Origin: an uncultured Ruminococcus sp.
GTDB lineage: Bacteria; Bacillota; Clostridia; Oscillospirales; Ruminococcaceae
DNA: 5,879 nucleotides
NCBI GenBank assembly: GCA_946540705.1
Contig: CAMNJD010000423.1
Location: 1 to 5,879, forward strand
Direction of reading: 5' to 3'
Notes under the pieces: generated by a model
What the model was told of the DNA's origin: nothing
Seen by the model: only the letters and a program-made list of their open reading frames with translations
The model's database searches: none
Made by a program: the position numbers and the translations under genes
Part shown: positions 1-5,812 of the stretch, piece after piece
Layout: the number at the start of each line of letters is the position of its first letter
Numbering within the stretch: the first letter of the stretch is position 1

Positions 1-63
1 CACCGCCCCCGCCGCCGTAGTCTCCGCCCCCGCCGCCGTAGTCACCGCCCCCGCCGCCTGCGA
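1..63 (-). repeat. 21-bp tandem repeat encoding DYGGGGG
   Basis: Three 21-bp units (1-21, 22-42, 43-63) follow one another. The first two differ by a single base; the third diverges over its last six bases, where the protein enters the repeat through FAGGGGG instead of DYGGGGG. The array continues or ends beyond the window edge. It lies in frame within the exported Gly-rich protein, so gain or loss of a unit would change linker length without a frameshift. Confidence 0.85.
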
Positions 64-178
64 AGTCACCGAAATCTGCACGGACGGCGTGAATGCCGGT
101 TTTCATCAAAAGCCCCGCACAGGGCAGAACCGTCAATACGGCGCACAAAATCAGCAGCAGCTTCTGAAACCGTTTCAT
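1..178 (-). CDS. N-terminus of an exported Gly-rich protein (partial; runs off the left edge)
   Basis: Only the first 59 codons are visible; the gene continues beyond position 1. The start MKRFQKLLLILCAVLTV is a typical signal peptide: basic residues at 2-6, a hydrophobic core at about 7-25, and a plausible signal peptidase I site after residue 34 (AVRA, then DFGDF). There is no good lipobox at Cys20. From residue 41 the mature part becomes Gly-rich with a DYGGGGG heptad. Signal peptide followed by a D/Y/G-rich linker is, from memory, seen in clostridial proteins that carry a membrane segment and a Tim44-like domain further on, but that domain is not visible, so the function is unknown. The ATG at 178 is preceded by AAGGATGTGA (196-187), a long match to the anti-Shine-Dalgarno, though AAGGA lies 13 nt from the start. 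It begins 58 nt after the glycosyltransferase stop on the same strand and could be cotranscribed. Confidence 0.72.
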   Translation of the reverse strand, partial: MKRFQKLLLILCAVLTVLPCAGLLMKTGIHAVRADFGDFAGGGGGDYGGGGGDYGGGGG

Positions 179-236
179 GATGCAGTTCACATCCTTTCCG
201 TATCTCCGGCGCATGAAAAGCAGCCGCCGGAAGCTC

Positions 237-1601
237 TCAGTTTTTTTTATGATTCTGCCGTGCCTCCCGCTGTGCCTCGTTGCTCTGCGGCGGAATGACC
301 GCTGTCTTTACCGTCATCAGCAGAATGCGCAGATCAAGCAGCATATTGTACTGCTCGATGTACAGCAGATCCATTTTCAGCTTATCGACCGGCTCTGTAT
401 CATAAGCGCCGTAGACCTGCGCATAGCCGGTCAGACCGGCCTTGACCTGCAACCGGTAGTCAAATTCCGGACACTGCTTCACGATCTCCGCATGCAGCTC
501 CGGACGCTCCGGACGCGGCCCGACCAGCGACATTTCGCCCTTCAGGATATTGATGAGCTGCGGGAGCTCGTCGAGCCGGAAGCGCCGCAGGATGCGGCCG
601 ACCTTTGTGATGCGGGTGTCGTGCTCTGCGGCCGTTACGGCGATGCCGTCGGCCTCTGCGTCCGGGCGCATGCTCCGCAGCTTCAGGATCTCAAAGACCC
701 TGCCGTCCCGCGTCAGGCGCTTCTGCCGGTAGAATACGCAGCCGCCGTCCTCAAAATGGACTGCTGCGGCGCAAATGCACAGAACCGGCGTAAAAATCAC
801 CAGAAATGCCGCGGATACTGCAATGTCAAAGCAGCGCTTCACAAACCGCTGCGTCAGGGTCAGCCCCTCGTTCCGGCAGAGGATCAGCGGGGTATCGAAC
901 AGCCGCAGCTCCTCGCCGCCGCGCAGCAGGATGTCCGAGATCTCCGGGGCTGTGTATGCCCGGATGCGTTTGCCGCAGCAGTATTTCAGGATCTGATCGC
1001 GCAGCTCCGGCGGCAGCTCGCAGAGAATCACGCCGTCCAGACGGTCGATCACGGGTGTGATCTGCGCCATGCCGCCCTTGCAGCTCACGCTCTCGCAGAT
1101 CATATATTTGTCCACGCGGCTGCTCATCTTCATGACCAGCTCTGCGGCCTCCTCTGAGCCGTATACGACGGCCAGCCGCCGCGGCGGATACAGCCGGAAG
1201 TACAGCCTGCTGACCAGCGATGCCCAGAGTGCGATCGTTACAAAATCAAGCCCTGTCAGCAATATGACCGGGGACACCGCCATGAACCGGCGGCCGATCA
1301 CGCTGATCTGGAAATAGGTGATGAAATTGACGATCACAATGCCCGTGAGCTGATAATAGACCAGATCGCTGCGCCGCAGATATCCGAACCGGAAGCAGCG
1401 GTATACCTGAAAGACCAGCGCTGTCAGCACCGTGTAGATCAGCACAACGACCCAGTTGCCGCGCCGGAAAAACGGCGCAATGATGATGTCTGCATAATAC
1501 CGCCACCAGATGATGCCGTACCAGAGCGTCAGCAGCCCCAGCAGCAGCCAGCCTGCGGCACCTGTCACCAGATGCCGGTATTTTTTTTCTTTGAGCGTCA
1601 T
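237..1601 (-). CDS. Polyprenyl glycosylphosphotransferase (exopolysaccharide/capsule initiating enzyme)
   Basis: This 454-residue membrane enzyme should transfer a sugar 1-phosphate from a UDP-sugar to undecaprenyl phosphate, the first step of exopolysaccharide or capsule repeat assembly. The layout is that of large WbaP/WcaJ-type enzymes: about four hydrophobic segments (roughly residues 13-32, 48-67, 79-101, 109-130), a Rossmann-like middle region (about 140-245), a membrane-dipping hydrophobic stretch (about 255-282), and the bacterial sugar transferase catalytic domain to the end. Catalytic motifs seen are FEILKLRSM (303-311), DELPQL with the Asp344-Glu345 dyad, GEMSLVGPRP (355-364) and KAGLTGYAQV (387-396). 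Length is normal. The ATG at 1601 is chosen because AGGAGG (1615-1610) lies 8 nt upstream; the longer reading from 1682 starts inside a hairpin with no ribosome binding site. The sugar substrate cannot be read from sequence. No other polysaccharide genes are in the window, though the Gly-rich exported protein follows. Confidence 0.93.
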   Translation of the reverse strand: MTLKEKKYRHLVTGAAGWLLLGLLTLWYGIIWWRYYADIIIAPFFRRGNWVVVLIYTVLTALVFQVYRCFRFGYLRRSDLVYYQLTGIVIVNFITYFQISVIGRRFMAVSPVILLTGLDFVTIALWASLVSRLYFRLYPPRRLAVVYGSEEAAELVMKMSSRVDKYMICESVSCKGGMAQITPVIDRLDGVILCELPPELRDQILKYCCGKRIRAYTAPEISDILLRGGEELRLFDTPLILCRNEGLTLTQRFVKRCFDIAVSAAFLVIFTPVLCICAAAVHFEDGGCVFYRQKRLTRDGRVFEILKLRSMRPDAEADGIAVTAAEHDTRITKVGRILRRFRLDELPQLINILKGEMSLVGPRPERPELHAEIVKQCPEFDYRLQVKAGLTGYAQVYGAYDTEPVDKLKMDLLYIEQYNMLLDLRILLMTVKTAVIPPQSNEAQREARQNHKKN

Positions 1602-1659
1602 GCCGCAGACCTCCTCTCTGTTCAGCGATCGCCGCATGAAAATTCTGCCCGTTTTTCCG

Positions 1660-1702
1660 GAAAACATACACAGCCCTTGCATGATCGGAACGCAAGGGCT
1701 GT
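1660..1702 (-). terminator. Candidate intrinsic terminator after the phosphoesterase gene
   Basis: A perfect 11-bp inverted repeat, acagcccttgc (1670-1680) and gcaagggctgt (1692-1702), flanks an 11-nt loop. In the minus direction the stem is followed by GTATGTTTT, a broken but T-rich tract, so it could end the activase-phosphoesterase transcript. The stem lies 87 nt after the phosphoesterase stop and 69 nt before the glycosyltransferase start. The large loop and imperfect T-tract keep confidence modest; a leader hairpin of the glycosyltransferase mRNA is the alternative. Confidence 0.45.
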
Positions 1703-1749
1703 CGGTTGTCTGTCTGACGATGTGTTCCGGTAATTCTGTTCAGATGCGG

Positions 1750-1766
1750 AACGAAACTGTTTCGTT
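1750..1766. promoter_or_regulatory. 17-bp palindrome, possible operator
   Basis: The sequence aacgaaactgtttcgtt is a perfect 8-bp inverted repeat around a single central base. It sits in the intergenic region 22 nt past the phosphoesterase stop. A one-base centre and AT-rich arms fit a dimeric repressor site better than an RNA hairpin, and no T-run follows on the minus strand. Neither the regulator nor the regulated promoter can be named; the downstream glycosyltransferase is the natural candidate target. Confidence 0.3.
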
Positions 1767-1788
1767 TTGTCGGGGAGGGGGACTCCGT

Positions 1789-2637
1789 TTATTCCGGTGA
1801 TGTTCCGGCACGGCCGCTGCATGCCTGCGCCGATATCCGGCAGAGCTCGGGCGGATTGAACAGCCGCAGCTTGCCGAGGCCGCCGCTGACGATCATCGCG
1901 TGCGTGCCGTCCGTGTAATATCCCTTGTCATATTTCGGGAAAAAGCAGCGCTCGGGAGACAGAATCCCGCCGATCAGCGGCAGCCGTACTGCTCCGCCGT
2001 GGACATGCCCCGAAAGGGTCAGCGCCGCACCCCATTCCGCATAGGCCGGAAACCACAGCGGATTGTGTGCCAGCAGCACCGTATTCGGCGCACAGAAGCC
2101 GAGGCGCCTGTGCAGTGTCCCGACCGTCACCTGCTTTTTTCCGGCAAAGCCGAAACGCCCCCCGCCTCTGTAATACGCCGGCGGCAGGGACAGCCCCGCA
2201 AACGGGATGCCGTTCAGCAGCACCGTCTGGTTTTCCAGATATACCGCGCCGCTCTCCCGCACCGTCTGCCGGTATTCCGTATACAGCGTCGGGGGCAGGT
2301 CTGCCTCGTGATTCCCGGGGACAGCCAGCACCGGCGCAATGCTGCAAAGCCCGCGCAGGAGCCGCGCTGTTTCCGTGAAATCCCGCTCTGTGCGCGAGAT
2401 CAGATCGCCGGTTATGACGATCAGCTCAGGCTCCAGCGATTCTGTTTTGTGCAGCAGGCGCATCTGATGGGTTCCGAAGCAGCGCTTGTGCAGGTCGCTG
2501 ATCTGCACCGTGCGCGGAAGCCCGCGCAGCGGCACGCTGTATTCTGCGGTCCGGAGCAGGGCGGTATTTTCCGCGGCGCCCCATGCGCCGAGCAGTGCTG
2601 CACATGCTGCTCCGGCCGCGATCGTTTTTTTATCCAT
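1789..2637 (-). CDS. Membrane-anchored calcineurin-like metallophosphoesterase (YkuE/YaeI-like)
   Basis: This 282-residue protein has an N-terminal hydrophobic segment (about residues 5-22), either an uncleaved anchor or a signal peptide, so the catalytic domain probably faces outward. The metal-binding motifs of the family are all present in order: SDLH (47-50, Asp48 and His50), GDLIS (77-81), GNHE (108-111), AHNP (190-193) and GHVHGG (210-215), followed by the common ending RLFNPPEL (258-265). It should be an active two-metal phosphoesterase. Family members act on varied phosphoesters, some on lipid headgroups such as UDP-diacylglucosamine-type substrates, and the substrate here is unknown. 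A tail of about 17 residues after NPPEL is slightly longer than I recall as usual. The ATG at 2637 has CAGGA (2650-2646) 8 nt upstream, inside the 13-nt gap after the activase stop, which points to cotranscription with that gene. Confidence 0.92.
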   Translation of the reverse strand: MDKKTIAAGAACAALLGAWGAAENTALLRTAEYSVPLRGLPRTVQISDLHKRCFGTHQMRLLHKTESLEPELIVITGDLISRTERDFTETARLLRGLCSIAPVLAVPGNHEADLPPTLYTEYRQTVRESGAVYLENQTVLLNGIPFAGLSLPPAYYRGGGRFGFAGKKQVTVGTLHRRLGFCAPNTVLLAHNPLWFPAYAEWGAALTLSGHVHGGAVRLPLIGGILSPERCFFPKYDKGYYTDGTHAMIVSGGLGKLRLFNPPELCRISAQACSGRAGTSPE

Positions 2638-2650
2638 GTTTCATATCCTG

Positions 2651-5650
2651 TCAGACCGTCACAGGCTCACGCACTGCCGTATTCTGCTTCCGAATGATCT
2701 GCTTTTTCGGCTTCTGCGCGGGCGCCTCCTCCATTGCAGCGACCAGACTGCGCAGGCGGATCCTTGCCGCGCCGAGATTGTTGATCTCGTCGATCTTGAG
2801 CTGCGTATAGAGCTTGCCGCCCTTTTCGAGAATGCTGCGCACCTCGTCGGTCGTCACGGCGTCGATGCCGCAGCCGAACGACACAAGCTGCACGAGCTGC
2901 ATATCCGGCTGCGTGGTCACAAACCGCGCCGCACGGTACAGCCGCGCATGATAGGTCCACTGGTTGAGCACGCCGAGCTTGCCGGTATGTGCCATTGCCG
3001 CGATCGAATCCTCGCTGATGACGGCCATTCCAAGGCTTGTGATCAGCTTGTGGATGCCGTGATTGATCTCCTTGTCGATGTGATAGGGTCTGCCCGCGAG
3101 GACGATGATCTTTCTGCCCTCTCTGCGCGCCTGTGCGACGATTTTCCGCGCCTCACGCGCCAGCAGCATCCGGTATTCGGTCTGTGCGGCATAGGCTGCA
3201 TCCAGCGCATCCTTCAGATTGCCGGCATAGCGATAGCCCGCAAGCGCCTTCTTCAGCGTTTTCAGCACGCCGGTCGGACGGTTGAGGTCAAGATACGGCG
3301 TGATGAAATTCTTTTGCGTCAGGCGGCTGTTGTTTGCACGGAGCAGCTCCGGATAATATGCCACGACCGGGCAGTTGTAGTGGTTGTCGTTTTCGCCCTC
3401 GTCGAAATTGTAGCTCATGCACGGCCAGAAGATGAAATTCACGCGCTTGCTGAGCAGATCCTCAATATGGCCGTGTGCCAGCTTTGCCGGATAGCAGACC
3501 GTATCGGAGGGGATCGTATGCTGCCCCTGATAATAGACCTCTCTGCTGCTCTCGCCTGAGAGCTTCACCGCAAAGCCCAGCTTTGTGAAGAAGGTCGTCC
3601 AGAACGGCATCTGCTCATAGTAGGACAGTGCCAGCGGCAGCCCGACCGTCGCAGCCGGCTGATAGGCGGGCTTTTTGTTCGCGCAGTCGAGGATCTTCTG
3701 ATATTTGTAGTCGTACAGTGCCGGGATCTCCTCGGTTTTCTTTTTGCCGGCTCCCTTTTCGCAGCGGTTGCCGGAGATATAGCGGCTGCCGTCCGGGAAA
3801 ATGACGATATTCAGTGCACAGTGTGCGGTACATCCGCCGCATTTTGCGCTGCGGGTCCTGTAGGAGAAATTCGCGAGCTTTTCTTCTGAAATGGTCGTTG
3901 TCTGTGCGGGGGCATGCTCCTTCGCGTATAGTGCCGCGCCGAATGCGCCCATCAGTCCCGAGATTGCCGGGCGGATGACCGGACGGCCGAGCTCTGTCTC
4001 AAAGGAACGCAGCACCGCGTCGTTCAGGAATGTGCCGCCCTGCACGACGATGTTTTTTCCGAGCTCCTCGACCGATTTTGCGCGGATGACCTTGTACACC
4101 GCATTCTTGATGATCGAAGCGGAAAGGCCGGCGGAAATATCCTCGACGGTCGCGCCGTCCTTCTGCGCCTGCTTGACGGAGCTGTTCATGAACACCGTGC
4201 AGCGCGAGCCCAGATCGACCGGGTGCTTTGCGAACAGGCCGAGCTGCGAGAATTCCGCAATATCATAGCCCATCGCCTGTGCGAAGCTCTGGATGAACGA
4301 GCCGCAGCCCGAGGAGCAGGCCTCGTTCAGCATGATGCTGTCAATGCTGTGGTTGCGGATCTTGAAGCATTTGATATCCTGTCCGCCGATGTCCATGATG
4401 AAATCCACATCGGGGCAGAAATACGATGCCGCCTTGAAATGCGCGACTGTTTCGACGATGCCGAAGTCGATGCCGAGGCCGGCGCGGATGAAGTCCTCGC
4501 CGTAACCCGTGACCGCCGATGCGCGGATATGCAGTCCGGGATTCTTCTCCTCATAGATCTTCCGGAGCTGATGCACGATGCGGTCAAGCGGCTGACCGCG
4601 GTTCGCGGCGTAATACTGATACAGCAGCTCACCCTTTTCCGTGATGAGCACGAGCTTGGTCGTTGTCGAGCCCGCGTCAATGCCGAGGTAGGCTTCGCCT
4701 GCTGCTGTATGGATATCGGCAAAGGGAAGATCGTTCGCCTTGTGCCGCTCAATGAATGCTTCATATTCGGCGCGGTCACGGAACAGCGGCTTGCCGGTCA
4801 CGGTATTGCCGCCGGTTTTCGCGTGCGCCAGCTTTTCGCAGGTCTCCGAAAGCGGCAGCGGCTTCACCGTCTGCTCTGCGTACATTGCACAGCCGTATGC
4901 AACGAACACAGGCGCATGCTCAGGGAAGATCGCGTGATCGCTGTCGAGCTTCAGCGTCCGGACAAATGCCTCGCGCAGCCCTTTCAGGAAAGAAAGCGGC
5001 CCGCCCAGGAACAGCACAGTGCCTTCGATCGTTCTGCCCTGTGCCAGACCCGACACGGTCTGATCGACGACTGCCTGAAAAATGCTCGCGGCAATGTCCT
5101 CCCGCCGTGCGCCCTGATTCAGCAGCGGCTGCACATCCGATTTTGCAAAAACGCCGCAGCGCGAGGCGATCGGATAGCGCTTCTCCGCCTTCAGCGACAG
5201 CGCGTCCATGTCGTCTGCGGTAATGCCCAGCAGCGTTGCCATCTGGTCAATAAAGGCACCGGTACCGCCGGCGCAGGAGCCGTTCATGCGCTGCTCGACG
5301 CCGCCGGTCAGGAAGATCATTTTCGCATCCTCGCCGCCGAGCTCAATGACGACATCGGCCTGCGGATAGTCTGCTTTCACCGCCAGAAATGCGGCATGCA
5401 CCTCCTGCACGAATGCGACACCTGCGCTCTGCGCCAGTCCCAGACCCGCCGAGCCGGTGATGCACACGCGGAACAGCGCCTCCGGATACTGCTCCTGCAA
5501 AGCGCCAAGCTGCTCGGCGACCGTTTCCCGCACACGCGAGAAATGCCGCTGATAGCAATGCGACAGAATCTGATGTTTTTCGTCGATCACGACTGTTTTG
5601 ACCGTCGTGGAACCGACATCAATGCCAAGAGAATACACCTGCTGCTTCAC
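2651..5650 (-). CDS. Acyl-CoA dehydratase activase-like protein: tandem BadF/HgdC ATPase domains plus DUF2229-type region
   Basis: This 999-residue protein belongs to the BadF/BadG/HgdC family, which uses ATP to push an electron from an iron-sulphur cluster into a radical dehydratase. It has two ASKHA-type ATPase domains: residues about 8-258 (phosphate loop GIDVGSTTVK, 9-18; LGGED, 104-108) and about 322-575 (GIDAGSTTTK, 323-332; IGGQD, 421-425). Each keeps two cysteines matching the HgdC cluster ligands, Cys126/Cys165 and Cys445/Cys484. A CGGC-TAHC motif (604-611) with Cys630 follows. Residues about 665-970 resemble DUF2229, with conserved-looking cysteines in DTVCYPAKL (Cys719), FWPC (Cys744), YNCP (Cys760) and SFGCG (Cys927). 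Many relatives I recall are about 1400 residues, with a further dehydratase-like third that is absent here; a Lys-rich tail ends the protein. The GTG at 5650 is chosen because AAGGAGG lies 10 nt upstream and upstream in-frame ATGs lie before the transcription start. The partner is not in the window; the phosphoesterase follows after 13 nt. Confidence 0.9.
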   Translation of the reverse strand: MKQQVYSLGIDVGSTTVKTVVIDEKHQILSHCYQRHFSRVRETVAEQLGALQEQYPEALFRVCITGSAGLGLAQSAGVAFVQEVHAAFLAVKADYPQADVVIELGGEDAKMIFLTGGVEQRMNGSCAGGTGAFIDQMATLLGITADDMDALSLKAEKRYPIASRCGVFAKSDVQPLLNQGARREDIAASIFQAVVDQTVSGLAQGRTIEGTVLFLGGPLSFLKGLREAFVRTLKLDSDHAIFPEHAPVFVAYGCAMYAEQTVKPLPLSETCEKLAHAKTGGNTVTGKPLFRDRAEYEAFIERHKANDLPFADIHTAAGEAYLGIDAGSTTTKLVLITEKGELLYQYYAANRGQPLDRIVHQLRKIYEEKNPGLHIRASAVTGYGEDFIRAGLGIDFGIVETVAHFKAASYFCPDVDFIMDIGGQDIKCFKIRNHSIDSIMLNEACSSGCGSFIQSFAQAMGYDIAEFSQLGLFAKHPVDLGSRCTVFMNSSVKQAQKDGATVEDISAGLSASIIKNAVYKVIRAKSVEELGKNIVVQGGTFLNDAVLRSFETELGRPVIRPAISGLMGAFGAALYAKEHAPAQTTTISEEKLANFSYRTRSAKCGGCTAHCALNIVIFPDGSRYISGNRCEKGAGKKKTEEIPALYDYKYQKILDCANKKPAYQPAATVGLPLALSYYEQMPFWTTFFTKLGFAVKLSGESSREVYYQGQHTIPSDTVCYPAKLAHGHIEDLLSKRVNFIFWPCMSYNFDEGENDNHYNCPVVAYYPELLRANNSRLTQKNFITPYLDLNRPTGVLKTLKKALAGYRYAGNLKDALDAAYAAQTEYRMLLAREARKIVAQARREGRKIIVLAGRPYHIDKEINHGIHKLITSLGMAVISEDSIAAMAHTGKLGVLNQWTYHARLYRAARFVTTQPDMQLVQLVSFGCGIDAVTTDEVRSILEKGGKLYTQLKIDEINNLGAARIRLRSLVAAMEEAPAQKPKKQIIRKQNTAVREPVTV

Positions 5651-5660
5651 AGGGGAACAA

Positions 5661-5684
5661 CCTCCTTTACCGCATACTGCGGCA
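5661..5684 (-). promoter_or_regulatory. Leader hairpin abutting the ribosome binding site of the activase gene
   Basis: On the minus strand the leader reads TGCCGCA-GTA-TGCGGTA (5684-5668), a 7-bp stem including one G-U pair with a 3-nt loop, followed at once by AAGGAGG (5667-5661). The ribosome binding site decides the GTG start at 5650. With transcription expected near 5690-5688, the hairpin would sit almost at the 5' end of the mRNA, a position that can protect transcripts from decay or tune initiation. No larger riboswitch-like structure fits in so short a leader. Confidence 0.5.
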
Positions 5685-5696
5685 TGATACAATGCC

Positions 5697-5725
5697 ATTA
5701 TAACATAATTCCGAAGAAAAAGAAA
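5697..5725 (-). promoter_or_regulatory. Extended -10 promoter of the activase-phosphoesterase operon
   Basis: The minus strand carries TGTTATAAT (5705-5697): a perfect TATAAT preceded by the TGn extended -10 element. The -35 position at 17-nt spacing is TTTCTT (5725-5720), a poor match to TTGACA, which the extended -10 can compensate. Transcription should begin near 5690-5688, giving a leader of about 40 nt. It lies just after the terminator of the upstream gene, so the operon has its own promoter. Confidence 0.75.
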
Positions 5726-5740
5726 GTCCGCAGGGTGTTT

Positions 5741-5757
5741 TTTCATGAAATATTCAT
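5741..5757. promoter_or_regulatory. AT-rich overlapping palindromes upstream of the promoter
   Basis: A perfect 10-bp palindrome tttcatgaaa (5741-5750) overlaps a second inverted repeat, atgaa-ata-ttcat (5745-5757). The pair lies about 50-70 bp upstream of the expected transcription start, a usual place for an activator site or an AT-rich UP-like element helping a promoter with a weak -35. No known consensus is recognised, and AT-rich DNA yields short palindromes by chance. Confidence 0.25.
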
Positions 5758-5771
5758 CTGGTAACCCATAG

Positions 5772-5805
5772 AAAAAGAGACATGCCGGATTCCCGGCATG
5801 CCTCT
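5772..5805 (-). terminator. Intrinsic terminator of the upstream gene
   Basis: In the minus direction CATGCCGG (5800-5793) and CCGGCATG (5788-5781) form a perfect 8-bp stem around a 4-nt loop, extended past one mismatch by four more pairs (5805-5802 with 5779-5776), and run straight into five Ts (5776-5772). It starts 8 nt after the stop codon of the gene at the right edge. The form is that of a textbook rho-independent terminator and separates that gene from the activase operon. Confidence 0.9.
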
Positions 5806-5812
5806 CTGGATA

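Noticed and set aside
1..63. Short direct repeats as part of a CRISPR array
   Set aside because: The units are 21 bp with no spacers, and they translate in frame as a Gly-rich linker.
205..231. 7-bp inverted repeat tccggcg/cgccgga after the glycosylphosphotransferase stop, considered as a terminator
   Set aside because: In the minus direction no T-tract follows the stem. The T8 on the plus side is separated by 9 nt and no plus-strand gene ends there.
177..1157. A 326-codon plus-strand open frame opposite the glycosylphosphotransferase
   Set aside because: It lies antisense to the catalytic domain, shows no family motifs, and has no ribosome binding site.
1602..1682. A 27-residue extension of the glycosylphosphotransferase from ATG 1682
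   Set aside because: The start is within the loop side of the 1670-1702 hairpin and has no ribosome binding site, while ATG 1601 has AGGAGG 8 nt upstream.
1660..1700. TTGCGT, 17 nt, TGTGTA (or TATGTT as -10) as a promoter for the glycosylphosphotransferase
   Set aside because: The match to consensus is poor and the elements fall inside the hairpin; not reported as a feature.
1748..1768. The 17-bp palindrome as a LexA (SOS) box
   Set aside because: It does not contain the GAAC-N4-GTTC core of the Firmicute SOS box, and no SOS gene is adjacent.
1900..3559. Two long plus-strand open frames (265 and 357 codons) over the phosphoesterase and the activase 3' end
   Set aside because: Both are antisense shadows crossing gene boundaries on the minus strand, with low-complexity composition and no motifs.
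5651..5746. A 32-residue N-terminal extension of the activase starting at ATG 5746 or at ATG 5697
   Set aside because: Both starts lie at or upstream of the -10 element, lack a ribosome binding site, and add sequence before the conserved ATPase start. The GTG at 5650 has AAGGAGG in place.
4223..5764. A 513-codon plus-strand open frame opposite the activase
   Set aside because: The minus strand encodes clear ATPase motifs over the same bases. The plus-strand product is rich in Arg, His, Gln and Ala with no recognisable motif and arises from GC-rich codon bias.
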